A DNA stretch of 64,000 nucleotides from an uncultured Eubacteriales bacterium. Its GTDB lineage: Bacteria; Bacillota; Clostridia; TANB77; CAG-508. This document shows positions 27,271 to 37,029 of this stretch, one piece after another (position 1 is the stretch's first letter; every line of letters begins with the position of its first letter). The stretch is from contig CABUJR010000004.1 of the NCBI GenBank assembly GCA_902492015.1, forward strand, positions 98,774 through 162,773, in the 5' to 3' direction. The position numbers were made by a program, and so were the translations under genes. Below the pieces are notes generated by a model, which saw only the letters and a list, made by a program, of their open reading frames with translations, was not told the origin of the DNA and made no database searches.

Positions 27271-28089
27271 ATGATTGAAATACAGTCTGTAAGTAAAGGC
27301 GCAGAACTTATTTCTGTAAAATTTAATGGTATTGAAAAATTACATGATGGAAAAAGTTTTTGGAATAGACATAGTCCTGTATTATTTCCAATAGTTGGAA
27401 AACTAAAAGATGGAAAAACAAATATAAATGGAGATACTTATGAAATGGGACAACATGGATTTGCAAGAGATATGGAATTTGAAAAAATAGATGAAAATTC
27501 TTATGTTTTGAAATCTAATGAAGAAACAAAAGTTAGATTTCCATTTGATTTTGAACTTTATGTATCTTATAGAACTACAACAAATAAAGTTTATACAAAT
27601 TATAAAGTTGTAAATAAAAGTAGTGATATGATGATATTTGGACTTGGAGGGCATCCAGCGTTTAGTTGTGAATATTCAAGTGGCAAATATAGATTAGAAT
27701 TTGAAGATATAGAAGACGAAATAGAAATATATAGATTAGAAGATGGACTTTTAAGAGAAAATTGTGAAAAAACAGAAAAATATATTAGAGAAAATAGAAT
27801 CTTTTTGGATAGTAAAACTTTTGAAAAAGATGCTATAATAATGAAGAATTTAAAATCAGATAAAATTTATTTGAAAACAGAAAAGAAGACAATACTTGCA
27901 TTTGAATTTAAAAATTTTCCATATTTAGCAATATGGTCAAAGCCAGAAGCACCATTTGTTTGTATTGAACCTTGGTTTAATACAGCAGATACTGTAAATT
28001 CAAATGGAAATTTTGAAGAAAAAGAAAATCTAATAGAATTAAAACCCAATCAAGAGTTTGAAGCAGAATATAGTGTAGAATTTTTTTAA
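27271..28089 (+). CDS. Aldose 1-epimerase family protein (LacX-like)
   Basis: A 272-aa galactose-mutarotase fold: RHSPVLFPIVG near residue 31, the GQHGFARD motif with the active-site His, and C-terminal EPWFNTAD with the catalytic-type Glu. It probably interconverts anomers of a hexose or hexose phosphate. GGAGGAG before the ATG; 15 bases after the duplicated unknown gene. Confidence 0.82.
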   Translation: MIEIQSVSKGAELISVKFNGIEKLHDGKSFWNRHSPVLFPIVGKLKDGKTNINGDTYEMGQHGFARDMEFEKIDENSYVLKSNEETKVRFPFDFELYVSYRTTTNKVYTNYKVVNKSSDMMIFGLGGHPAFSCEYSSGKYRLEFEDIEDEIEIYRLEDGLLRENCEKTEKYIRENRIFLDSKTFEKDAIIMKNLKSDKIYLKTEKKTILAFEFKNFPYLAIWSKPEAPFVCIEPWFNTADTVNSNGNFEEKENLIELKPNQEFEAEYSVEFF

Positions 28090-28106
28090 AAATAAAGGAG
28101 AAAATC

Positions 28107-28607
28107 ATGGTACTTGTAGATAAAAATATAAGAGAATTGGTAGAAAAAAATAGTTTAATTATTACAGGATATAAACCAGAAAATTTAGGTGGTGTATCTT
28201 ATGATTTAACAATTGATAACATCATTACAGAAGATGGAGAAGTTAAAGAGTATGAATTAAAACCACAAGAATTTGTAATGGTAAAAACTAATGAAGAATT
28301 AAAAATGCCCAATTTTCTAGTTGGTAAAGTTGGTGAAAAAAATTCATTATTAAGAACAGGATTATTTGTATCAGCTCCAGTTTATCATCCAGGTCACCAA
28401 ACTTATGTGTTTTTAAGAGTATATAATTTTAGTAAAAAAAGTATTACTTTAAAATCAGATTTTAAAATTGCTCAAATATTTTTTGAAACATTAACAGAAG
28501 TACCAGAAGAAACTTATGATAAGAAAAAAGATGCTTCTTTTAATAATGAATCTAATTACTTAGGATATGGAAAATATGATGAATTATATAAATCAATTTT
28601 AAAATAA
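28107..28607 (+). CDS. dCTP deaminase / dUTPase-fold protein
   Basis: A 166-aa protein of the trimeric dUTPase superfamily: GVSYDLTID near residue 28, the GEKNSLLRTGLFV block (Dcd/dUTPase signature region) and HPGHQTYVFLRVYNF with the beta-core. Such enzymes deaminate dCTP or hydrolyse dUTP. The canonical Dcd active-site RSSxxR is altered here, so the exact activity is uncertain. It lies in the pyrimidine run, consistent with dUMP/dTTP supply. Confidence 0.75.
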   Translation: MVLVDKNIRELVEKNSLIITGYKPENLGGVSYDLTIDNIITEDGEVKEYELKPQEFVMVKTNEELKMPNFLVGKVGEKNSLLRTGLFVSAPVYHPGHQTYVFLRVYNFSKKSITLKSDFKIAQIFFETLTEVPEETYDKKKDASFNNESNYLGYGKYDELYKSILK

Positions 28608-28707
28608 CTAAGAAAGATTAATAAAGAAGGTAATATTTATTCAAATATGTTAAAATAATTTTAGTAAAAATTTTAAAATTAATAAAATAAAAGTAAAAGG
28701 AGAAGTT

Positions 28708-29493
28708 ATGGGAGTAAAAGTAAAATGCAAATTACTTGCAAAAGAAATGTTGGTAGAAGGAATTTACAAATTTTCTGTTGAATCACCAGAAATTGCAAAT
28801 ATTGCTAAACCAGGACAATTTTTAGAAATACAAGTTTCAGATATAGGAGAACCTTTTTTAAGAAGACCAATTAGTATTTATAATATTTCTAAAGAAAATG
28901 GAATAATAGAATTTATTTTCCAAGTAAAAGGTAGAGGAACAGAAATTTTAGCTAAAACAGAAATTGGAAAAGAAATAGATATTATGGGACCACTTGGATT
29001 TGGAACTTTTAAAGTAGAAGAATATAATAATGTTGCAATAATAGGTGGAGGAATTGGAACATATCCATTATATGAACTTACAAAAGAATTAAAAGGAAAA
29101 GCAAATTTAAATGTTTATTTAGGTTTTAGAGATAAATCATTAGTTACTTGTGAAAAAGAATTTGAGGAAATTGGATTAAATAAATTAGTTGTAACAACAG
29201 ATGATGGAAGTTATAAAGAAAAAGGTTTTGCAATAGATTTTATGAAAAAAGATATTGAAGAACATGCAGTAGATATGATATTTGCTTGTGGTCCACTTCC
29301 AATGCTTAAAGCAGTAAGGCAATATGCAATAGAAAATAATATTCCTTGTCAAATTTCTTTAGAGGAAAGAATGGGATGTGGAATAGGTGCATGTTTAGGA
29401 TGTGCAGTAAAAGTTATATCTGGAAAAGAACCAAGATATGGACATGTTTGTAAAGAGGGTCCAGTATTTAATGCACAAGATGTGGAAATTTAG
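28708..29493 (+). CDS. pyrK: Dihydroorotate dehydrogenase electron-transfer subunit
   Basis: A 261-aa protein: FAD-binding RRPISIYN, NAD-binding GGGIGTYPLYEL, and a C-terminal 2Fe-2S cluster site CGIGACLGC plus a later VCKEGP Cys. PyrK pairs with class 1B PyrD and passes electrons to NAD+. AAAGGAG precedes the ATG. Confidence 0.93.
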   Translation: MGVKVKCKLLAKEMLVEGIYKFSVESPEIANIAKPGQFLEIQVSDIGEPFLRRPISIYNISKENGIIEFIFQVKGRGTEILAKTEIGKEIDIMGPLGFGTFKVEEYNNVAIIGGGIGTYPLYELTKELKGKANLNVYLGFRDKSLVTCEKEFEEIGLNKLVVTTDDGSYKEKGFAIDFMKKDIEEHAVDMIFACGPLPMLKAVRQYAIENNIPCQISLEERMGCGIGACLGCAVKVISGKEPRYGHVCKEGPVFNAQDVEI

Positions 29494-29502
29494 GAGTTTC
29501 AA

Positions 29503-31179
29503 ATGAAAGAAGAATTAAATATATTTGGAAGAAGAGTTAAAACATCAAAAATAATAGATATAATAAAATTATTAGCTAAAATTGGTTTAATATTACTAAT
29601 TTTAGCAAGTATGCTTATACTTTCACATTCAGTATTACTTAGTCCAGATGATTATAATTATACTTTTGTTCAAGGTACTAATAACACAGAAAGAGTAGAT
29701 AATATATCAAATGCAATTCAAACTGCAAAATTCTTTTATAATAATTGGACAGGAAGAGTAATACCTCATGTACTTATAGGAGTTTTTAGAAATTTACCAA
29801 ATTTAGTATATGAAATATCAAATAGTATAGTATTTATAATATTTATTGTTTTAATAACTAAAGTTCTAAATAAAAAGTCTAGTTTTTTAAGTTTACTTGG
29901 TGTATTTGGATATTTAGCATTTAGTATGATGTTTGGAGAAAAATTTGCTTGGATAAGTGGAAGTTTTAATTATTTATGGCCATGTACTTTTTTGGTAATA
30001 TTTATTTATTATTTTTATAATTATTTTGAAGATGAAAAAAAATTAAATATTTTTTCTAAAATTGCATTAATATTATTTGCGTTTATCGTAGGATTCTTGC
30101 ATGAAAATGTAGCTTTTGTAGGAGGAGCATTTCTAGTTTGCTTAATTTTATTTAATATAAAAAAATTTTTAAAATTTGATAAAAATAAGAAAATTGTTGT
30201 AATTTTAACTTTTATAATGTTTTGTTTAGGAGCTTTTGCTACAATATTTGCACCAGGGAATTTGTCAAGAATGGGACAAGTAACAGGTGATAAAACTTTT
30301 TCATGGGAATTTATGCAAAATTATAAGGATAATAAATTTGTACTTATAGCAGTAGTAGCAAGTATGATAATAGCTTTTTTTGTACAGAATTTTGAAACTA
30401 TAAAACAAAATAAAAATTTTAAAAAATTAGACTATTCAGAAATAAAAAAACAGTTTTTATATTTTATATTACCAAGTTTAATAGCTACAATACCAATGGC
30501 AGTTATATCATATTTTCCACCTAGAGCATTTTTAGCATATGAAGTTATGTTTATGATTGTTTTTTCAAGAAATATTGAGATTATTTCAGAACATTTAAAA
30601 AAATATAATGTATTAATTGCAATAATTTCACTAGCCTGCACTTTAATAGTTTTTGGAAAATTTTCTCCAAGTACACTTGGACAAATCAATTATATAATCC
30701 CATACAAAGCTAAAGTAACTGCTCAATATGAACAATCAGTAAAAACAGGTGAAAAAGATGTTCTTGTGAGTAAATTTGAATATGCTAATTGGATACATGC
30801 AGATGATTGGATAAATATAGCAAATTTCTTTCCAGAATTTGATTATCATATGCCAGTAAATGCATTAATATCACAATATTATGGTTTTGATAGAGTAACT
30901 GCAATAGGAGATAATGATTATTTAATAGAAATAGAAGTAGATACAGAAGGAATAAATCCTTATGAATTAATAGATAAAACTACAAATACATCAGTAAAAT
31001 ATATGGAATATGATGAATTTATAAGATATGATATACCAAAAGATAAATTAGGCACATATGTATTAGATTGTAGAAACAATAATTTAAAAGATAAAATCTT
31101 AAATTATAAAGTAAGATATATAGGTGGAGAATTAAAAAATTCAGAAGTGAGTTTGAATTCTCTAATTATTACAAAATAA
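29503..31179 (+). CDS. Large multi-pass membrane protein, DUF6056-like
   Basis: A 558-aa protein with about ten membrane spans and a C-terminal extracytoplasmic domain of about 150 residues. Near the N-terminus, after the first span, an SPDDYNY motif and a WTGR motif lie in the outer loop; these are typical of GT-C-like membrane glycosyltransferase relatives of the DUF6056 group. It probably acts on a cell-surface glycan. It sits between pyrK and pyrD, with its GGAG overlapping the pyrK stop, an odd place for an envelope enzyme. Confidence 0.62.
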   Translation: MKEELNIFGRRVKTSKIIDIIKLLAKIGLILLILASMLILSHSVLLSPDDYNYTFVQGTNNTERVDNISNAIQTAKFFYNNWTGRVIPHVLIGVFRNLPNLVYEISNSIVFIIFIVLITKVLNKKSSFLSLLGVFGYLAFSMMFGEKFAWISGSFNYLWPCTFLVIFIYYFYNYFEDEKKLNIFSKIALILFAFIVGFLHENVAFVGGAFLVCLILFNIKKFLKFDKNKKIVVILTFIMFCLGAFATIFAPGNLSRMGQVTGDKTFSWEFMQNYKDNKFVLIAVVASMIIAFFVQNFETIKQNKNFKKLDYSEIKKQFLYFILPSLIATIPMAVISYFPPRAFLAYEVMFMIVFSRNIEIISEHLKKYNVLIAIISLACTLIVFGKFSPSTLGQINYIIPYKAKVTAQYEQSVKTGEKDVLVSKFEYANWIHADDWINIANFFPEFDYHMPVNALISQYYGFDRVTAIGDNDYLIEIEVDTEGINPYELIDKTTNTSVKYMEYDEFIRYDIPKDKLGTYVLDCRNNNLKDKILNYKVRYIGGELKNSEVSLNSLIITK

Positions 31180-31237
31180 ACCTGTTATTAATTTTATATA
31201 AAATAAAATAGATAAATTTTATCGGATAGGAGATAAT

Positions 31238-32149
31238 ATGAAAACAGAAGTAAATTTATGTGGAATTAAAATGAAAAATCCAGTAACAGTTGCGTCAGGT
31301 ACTTTTGGATATGGTAGAGAATATTCAGAGTATATTGATTTAAACAAATTAGGTGGAATTATAACAAAAGGAACATCACTTAAATTAAGACCAGGAAATC
31401 CACCACCAAGAATTTGTGAAGTTCCAGGAGGAATGTTAAATAGTATAGGGCTTCAAAATCCAGGTGTAGAATACTTTGCTGAATATGATTTACCTTGGCT
31501 TAGAAAATTTGATACTAAAATAATTGTAAATGCTTGTGGAAGTACAATAGAAGAATATGTAGAATTATGTAAAATATTAAATACTTTAGATATTGATGGT
31601 GTAGAATTAAATCTTTCATGCCCAAATGTAAAAGCTGGTTGCTTAGCATTTGGAACTTCTTATGAAGGTGTAAAAGAAGTAACATCAAAAGTAAGAAAAG
31701 TGCTAACAGATAAACCATTAATAGTAAAATTAACACCAAATGTAACAGATATTACAGCACCTGCAAAAGGAGCTGAAGATGCTGGAGCAGATGGAGTTTC
31801 TGGAATTAATACTTTGCTTGGTATGAAAATAGACATAGATAAAAGAAGACCAGTTTTAGCAAATAATACAGGTGGTTATTCAGGACCTGGAATAAGAGCA
31901 GTAGGAGTTAGAGCTGTTTACCAAATGGCACAAGCTGTAAATATACCAGTACTTGGAATGGGTGGAATTACAAGTGGTGATGATGCTATTGAGTATATGC
32001 TTGCAGGAGCAACAGCTGTATCAATAGGAGCAGGAAATTTTGCAGATCCAGAAGTTAGTGTTAAAACAATAGAAGGAATAGAAAAATATATGAAAAAACA
32101 TAATATAGAAGATATAAATTCTATAATAGGAACAGTTCAAATGAATTAA
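31238..32149 (+). CDS. pyrD: Dihydroorotate dehydrogenase, class 1B catalytic subunit
   Basis: A 303-aa FMN barrel: ASGTFGYG near residue 20, TKGTSLKLRPGNPPPR, NLSCPNVKAG with the class 1B catalytic Cys, and GMGGITSGDDA phosphate loop. It oxidises dihydroorotate to orotate with PyrK. AGGAGAT before the ATG. It is separated from pyrK only by the DUF6056-like gene. Confidence 0.94.
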   Translation: MKTEVNLCGIKMKNPVTVASGTFGYGREYSEYIDLNKLGGIITKGTSLKLRPGNPPPRICEVPGGMLNSIGLQNPGVEYFAEYDLPWLRKFDTKIIVNACGSTIEEYVELCKILNTLDIDGVELNLSCPNVKAGCLAFGTSYEGVKEVTSKVRKVLTDKPLIVKLTPNVTDITAPAKGAEDAGADGVSGINTLLGMKIDIDKRRPVLANNTGGYSGPGIRAVGVRAVYQMAQAVNIPVLGMGGITSGDDAIEYMLAGATAVSIGAGNFADPEVSVKTIEGIEKYMKKHNIEDINSIIGTVQMN

Positions 32150-32233
32150 TTCAAATTAGTGAAAAGATTTTCTAATGCAACTAATTATATGAAATTAAAC
32201 TATTAATATGATTTATGGAAAGAGAGAAAGAAA

Positions 32234-32773
32234 ATGTATATAGTAGTAATTTTAGTGATTTTAATTTTAATTTTTATTATGATAGAATTTAATACTTTTA
32301 TTAGACTAAGAAATAAGATAAAACACTCAAAATCAGGAATAGAAGTTTATTTAAATCAAAGATTTGATTTAATTCCAAATTTAGTAGAATGTGTAAAAGG
32401 ATATACTAAATATGAAGAAGAAACCCTTACTAAGATAACAAGATTACGTTCAGAATATAATAATGCTAAAAATAAGAATTTAAAAATAGGAGAACAACTA
32501 AATAATGAATTTAATAATCTAATTGCAGTTAGTGAAAGTAATCCAGATTTGAAAGCAGACGAACAATTTATGAATTTGCAAAAAGCATTGGAGAAAATGG
32601 AGAGTCAGCTTCAAGCTGCAAGAAGAATTTATAATGGAGATGTAACACTTTATAATACAACAATAAGTACTTTTCCAAATAACTTTTTTGCTGGAATTTT
32701 TGGATTTAAAGAAGAAGAATTATTTCAAATTGAAGAATATAAAAAGGAAAATGTAAAACCAAATTGGAGATAA
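32234..32773 (+). CDS. LemA family protein
   Basis: A 179-aa protein: one N-terminal membrane span (residues 2-20) and a helical LemA domain (LNQRFDLIPNLVECVKGYTKYEEETL). The external domain forms a long coiled bundle. Function is unclear across bacteria. It is paired with the DUF3137 gene four bases downstream, a common combination. Confidence 0.88.
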   Translation: MYIVVILVILILIFIMIEFNTFIRLRNKIKHSKSGIEVYLNQRFDLIPNLVECVKGYTKYEEETLTKITRLRSEYNNAKNKNLKIGEQLNNEFNNLIAVSESNPDLKADEQFMNLQKALEKMESQLQAARRIYNGDVTLYNTTISTFPNNFFAGIFGFKEEELFQIEEYKKENVKPNWR

Positions 32774-32777
32774 GAAA

Positions 32778-33695
32778 ATGAAAAGTTTTGAAGAGATTTA
32801 CGAAAAAGTATGTTCTAATAGTAAAGAGAGATTAAAACAAGTAAAAAACAAAAATAATAAATTTTTATTAACAGTGGCATTAATTGCTATCATATTAAAT
32901 ATTTGTATTTATATATTTTCTACTGAAAAATATATTATAACATTAACAATTTCTTTATCATTTTGTTTAATAATGTTTTTAATGGTAAATGCAACAAAAA
33001 TATATAGAAAAATATATAAAGAAACAGTAATAGATTGTTTAGTAAAAGAATATAATGAAAAATTAAATTTTGATCAAAGTGGTGGAATTCCAAGAATGGA
33101 ATATAGAATATCTAATTTTGATAATGATGTTGATGATTATTTTTCAGAAGACAGAATCTATGGTAGGTTAAAAAATGGTGAACCTATTCAACTTGCAGAA
33201 GTTGCAACTTATGATGTAGAAGAATATGTTGATTCAGAAGGAAATAGAAAAGAAGAAAGAACAGAAACTTTTAGAGGAATGTATGGCATAGTAAGGCTAA
33301 ATCATACTGTACAATCAGAAATAAAAGTTGCAACAAATCATAATATAAAAAGATTTAGTAATAATAGAATAGAAGTTGATTCTGCAGAATTTGAAAAATA
33401 TTATGATTTATTTACTCAAGACAAAGTTACAGCAATGCGTATATTTACATCAGATTTGATTGAAAAATATATAGATATTATTAATGTAAATAATTGCCCA
33501 TTTGAAATAAAAATTCAAGACAATTTAATATTTTTTAGATTTAGATGTGGACAAATGTTTGAACCACCAACTTTTTCAGATGGATTAAATGAGAACTTAA
33601 TAAGAAAATATTATAAAATGATTTTCTATCCAATAGAAGTTATTGAAAAAACAGTTGAAAATATAAATCAGGTTGCCGAGGAAAATTTGCAATAA
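32778..33695 (+). CDS. DUF3137 membrane protein
   Basis: A 305-aa protein with two membrane spans (about 28-70) followed by a soluble domain beginning YNFDQSGG-like and containing an SDLIEKYIDI block. DUF3137 genes are often found next to lemA, as here with a four-base gap. Role unknown. No strong RBS is visible, so translation is probably coupled to lemA. Confidence 0.78.
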   Translation: MKSFEEIYEKVCSNSKERLKQVKNKNNKFLLTVALIAIILNICIYIFSTEKYIITLTISLSFCLIMFLMVNATKIYRKIYKETVIDCLVKEYNEKLNFDQSGGIPRMEYRISNFDNDVDDYFSEDRIYGRLKNGEPIQLAEVATYDVEEYVDSEGNRKEERTETFRGMYGIVRLNHTVQSEIKVATNHNIKRFSNNRIEVDSAEFEKYYDLFTQDKVTAMRIFTSDLIEKYIDIINVNNCPFEIKIQDNLIFFRFRCGQMFEPPTFSDGLNENLIRKYYKMIFYPIEVIEKTVENINQVAEENLQ

Positions 33696-33741
33696 TATAT
33701 GTTTTATAATTATTCTAAAAAACATAAAGAATAAATTGTAC

Positions 33742-33770
33742 TTGCTTTTTGTAAAAAGTTATGTTAATAT
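33742..33770 (+). promoter_or_regulatory. Promoter of the valS T-box leader
   Basis: TTGCTT (33742-33747), 17-nt spacer, TAATAT (33765-33770). Confidence 0.5.
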
Positions 33771-33795
33771 ATTACATATATTTAAAAACCATGAA

Positions 33796-34027
33796 AAAGA
33801 GGAGTAAGTAAAATCAAACTAGAAAGAGAAAAGAAGTGTATGCGCTGAGAGCTTCTTATAGAATATTTTACTGAAGGTAGCTTTGGAGTTGATATACTGA
33901 AAATAACTTTAAGTATATCCGTTTAAGTAACGTTAAGAACTTAAGAGATGTTTATTTTATAATAAATAATTAAGGTGGTACCGTGATTAATATGTCGCCC
34001 TTAGGTTTTCCTAAGAGCGATTTTTTT
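33796..34027 (+). promoter_or_regulatory. T-box riboswitch controlling valS
   Basis: Contains the T-box antiterminator core AAGGTGGTACCGTG (33972-33985), an upstream stem I with AGTA/GAAG-type elements, and an attenuator hairpin TCGCCCTTAGG / CCTAAGAGCGA with T7 (33995-34027). Uncharged tRNA-Val would stabilise the antiterminator and allow valS transcription. Confidence 0.88.
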
Positions 34028-34064
34028 ATATAATAGGAAAGTCCTCTAGACTTCCTATTATATA
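34027..34064. repeat. Hairpin repeat, copy 2 (TATATAATAGGAAAG...CTTCCTATTATATA)
   Basis: A 14-bp inverted repeat that begins within the T-run of the T-box attenuator and is followed by AAAGG. It matches the element at 3093-3131 in both arms and flank. Confidence 0.6.
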
Positions 34065-34274
34065 AAGGCTTACGCCAAATTTTGCACACAAGTTTTTTTC
34101 AAAAACTTGGCGCGACGAACAAAGACGTGGACATTTGTATAAAATTTAGTCTTTTGCAATTATCATAATGTCCACTTTTGTTCTTTAGTAGAAAGGCAAG
34201 TGCATAGCAATTTCCTACTAAATAAAGTCTTATGTAAAATATTATAAAAATAAAATATATAGGAGGGGTATTTT
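34065..34274. other. Hairpin-rich spacer between the T-box attenuator and valS
   Basis: No gene. Three further foldbacks: CGCCAA/TTGGCG arms (34074-34110), GAACAAAGACGTGGACATT against AATGTCCACTTTTGTTC (34117-34183), and TTTAGTAGAAA against TTTCCTACTAAA (34183-34223). The string ATAATGTCCACTTTTGTTC recurs with one change at 47541-47560. It looks like an inserted structured element rather than ordinary leader. Confidence 0.5.
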
Positions 34275-36965
34275 ATGAATGATAAACACAAATTAAATGA
34301 CAAATTTAATCCTAAAGATTTTGAAGACAGAATTTATGAAGAATGGGAAGAAAAAGGTTATTTCAAACCATCAGAAGATAAAGAAAAAGAAACTTATTGT
34401 ATAATGATGCCACCACCAAATGTAACAGGAAAATTACACATGGGACATGCATTAGATGGTACAATTCAAGATGTTTTAATTCGTTATAAGAGAATGAGAG
34501 GATATAGAACATTATGGCTTCCTGGTTCAGATCATGCTGCTATTTCAACAGAAATGAAAGTAGTTCAAAAACTTGCAAAAGAAGGAAAAACTAAAAAAGA
34601 TTTAGGTAGAGAAAAATTCCTAGAAGAAGCTTGGGACTGGACAAAAGAATATGGTGGAATTATTCAAAAGCAACAGAAAAAATTAGGATGTTCTTGTGAT
34701 TGGTCAAGAAACAGATTTACTTTAGATGAAGGTATGTCTGATGCAGTGTTAGAGCAATTTATAAGATTATATGAAAAAGGTTTAATTTATAAAGGAAAAA
34801 GAATGGTAAATTGGTGTACTAGTTGTAATACATCAATTTCAGATGCTGAAGTTGAATATAAAGAAGAGGCATCACATCTTTGGCATATAAGATACAAAAT
34901 TACTGGAACAGAAAATGATTATATAGAAGTTGCAACAACAAGACCAGAAACAATGCTTGGAGATACAGCAGTTGCAGTTCATCCAGAAGATAAAAGATAT
35001 AAACATTTAGTAGGTAAAACTTGTATCCTTCCTATTATGAATAAAGAAATACCAATAATAGCTGATGAATTTGTAGAAATGGAATTCGGAACAGGTTGTG
35101 TAAAAATAACACCTGCACATGATATGAATGACTATCAAGCTGGCTTAAGACATAATTTAGAAATAATAGAAGTTTTTGATGATAAATTTAAAATGGGAAA
35201 TTTAGTTCCTGAATATGAAGGAATGGACTTACTTGAAGCAAGAGAAAAAATAGTTGAAAAACTACAAGAGATTGGAGATTTAGTAAGAACAGAAGATTAT
35301 ACTCATAATGTTGCTAAATGTGAGAGATGCAAAAATACAATAGAACCTAAAATATCTGAGCAGTGGTTTGTAAGTATGAAAGATTTGGCAAAAAGAGCGG
35401 CAGATAGTGTAAGAAATGGAGAAACAAGATTCGTACCACAAAGATATGAAAAACAATATTTTCACTGGCTAGATAATATACAAGATTGGTGTATATCAAG
35501 ACAATTATGGTGGGGACATAGAATACCAGTATATTATTGTGAAGAATGTGGACATTATCATGTTTCAAAAACGCTACCTACAAAATGTGAAAAATGTGGA
35601 AGTAGTAAACTATATCAAGATCCAGACACATTAGATACTTGGTTTAGTTCTGCATTATGGCCATTTTCGACACTTGGCTGGCCAAATAAAGAATCACAAG
35701 ACTATAAAGATTTCTATCCAACACAAACATTAGTAACAGGTTTTGATATTATAACATTTTGGATTTCAAGAATGATGACACAAGGATTAGAATTTACAGA
35801 TGAAGTACCATTTAAAGATGTTTTAGTTCATGGAATTGTAAGAGATAGTCAAGGAAGAAAAATGTCAAAAACTTTAGGAAATGGTATAGATCCACTTGAA
35901 GTAATAGATAAATATGGTGCAGATAGTTTAAGATTTTCAGTTTTATCTGGAACGACAATGGGAAATGATATAAGATTTATGCCAGAGAAGTTAGAACAGG
36001 CTTCAAATTTTTCAAACAAGATTTGGAATGCAGCTAAATTTATAACAAATTCAATAGAAGGATTAGATGAAGATATAATAGAATTTAGTAAAAAAGTTTG
36101 GAACTCTGATAAAAATGAATATAATCCTGATATGTTAAGAATTGAAGATAAATGGATTATAAATAGATTAGATAAAGTAATAGCTGATATTACAAAAAAT
36201 ATTGAAAATTATGATTTAGGAATTGCAATAGATAATATATATTCATTTATTTGGAATGAATTTTGTGATTGGTATATTGAAATGGCAAAACCTAGATTAT
36301 ATAGTGAAAATAAAGAAGTAAAAATTCAAGTATGTTATGTATTAGACTATGTTTTTGGAATATCTTTAAAACTTTTACATCCATTTATGCCATTTATTAC
36401 AACAGAAATTTATTCAAAATTAGTACAATATAATGATAAAGATTTAATTGTTTCAAAATGGCCAAAAGTTACAGATAACTTTGTTTTTGATAAAGAAGAG
36501 GAAATTGTTGAAAAATTAAAAAGATTAATTGTAGAAATAAGAAATATAAGAACTCAAATGAATGTTCATCCTTCTAAAAAATCTAAGTTATTAATAATGA
36601 AAAATGGACTAGAAGATAAAGTTTTAGAAGCAGAAACATTTTTAACTAAATTAGGATTTTCAAATGAAATAAAAATAATTGAAGATGAGTCTTTAGTTCC
36701 ACAAAATGCAGTATCAATAGTAGTTGATGATATAAAAGCATATATTCCGTTTGAAGAATTAGTTGATGTAGAAGAAGAAAGAAAAAGATTAGAAGGTGAA
36801 AAAACAAAATTAGAAGCTGAAGTATTAAGAGGAGAAAAAATGCTTTCTAATCCAGGTTTTGTGAATAAAGCACCAGAAGCAAAAGTAAATGAGGAAAAAG
36901 CTAAACTAGAAAACTATAAAAAGATGTTAGAAAGTGTAGAAGAAAGATTAAAAAATTTAAAATAA
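34275..36965 (+). CDS. valS: Valyl-tRNA synthetase
   Basis: An 896-aa class I synthetase: HMGHALDG (HIGH motif), the CP1 editing domain with TTRPETMLGDTAVAVHP, KMSKTLGNG (KMSKS motif) and a C-terminal coiled coil (EEERKRLEGEKTKLEAEV). Cys pairs in CEECGHYH and CEKCGSSK form a zinc site. It charges tRNA-Val and edits Thr. Controlled by the T-box upstream; GGAGGGG precedes the ATG. Confidence 0.96.
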   Translation: MNDKHKLNDKFNPKDFEDRIYEEWEEKGYFKPSEDKEKETYCIMMPPPNVTGKLHMGHALDGTIQDVLIRYKRMRGYRTLWLPGSDHAAISTEMKVVQKLAKEGKTKKDLGREKFLEEAWDWTKEYGGIIQKQQKKLGCSCDWSRNRFTLDEGMSDAVLEQFIRLYEKGLIYKGKRMVNWCTSCNTSISDAEVEYKEEASHLWHIRYKITGTENDYIEVATTRPETMLGDTAVAVHPEDKRYKHLVGKTCILPIMNKEIPIIADEFVEMEFGTGCVKITPAHDMNDYQAGLRHNLEIIEVFDDKFKMGNLVPEYEGMDLLEAREKIVEKLQEIGDLVRTEDYTHNVAKCERCKNTIEPKISEQWFVSMKDLAKRAADSVRNGETRFVPQRYEKQYFHWLDNIQDWCISRQLWWGHRIPVYYCEECGHYHVSKTLPTKCEKCGSSKLYQDPDTLDTWFSSALWPFSTLGWPNKESQDYKDFYPTQTLVTGFDIITFWISRMMTQGLEFTDEVPFKDVLVHGIVRDSQGRKMSKTLGNGIDPLEVIDKYGADSLRFSVLSGTTMGNDIRFMPEKLEQASNFSNKIWNAAKFITNSIEGLDEDIIEFSKKVWNSDKNEYNPDMLRIEDKWIINRLDKVIADITKNIENYDLGIAIDNIYSFIWNEFCDWYIEMAKPRLYSENKEVKIQVCYVLDYVFGISLKLLHPFMPFITTEIYSKLVQYNDKDLIVSKWPKVTDNFVFDKEEEIVEKLKRLIVEIRNIRTQMNVHPSKKSKLLIMKNGLEDKVLEAETFLTKLGFSNEIKIIEDESLVPQNAVSIVVDDIKAYIPFEELVDVEEERKRLEGEKTKLEAEVLRGEKMLSNPGFVNKAPEAKVNEEKAKLENYKKMLESVEERLKNLK

Positions 36966-36977
36966 ACTAATGATATT

Positions 36978-37012
36978 TTAACATGCATAGATTATAATTT
37001 ATGCATGTTAAA
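36978..37012. terminator. Hairpin after valS
   Basis: TTAACATGCATA / TATGCATGTTAA perfect arms with a short loop but no T-run. It may be a weak terminator or mRNA-processing hairpin. Confidence 0.4.
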
Positions 37013-37029
37013 CAATAAGGGAGATATGT

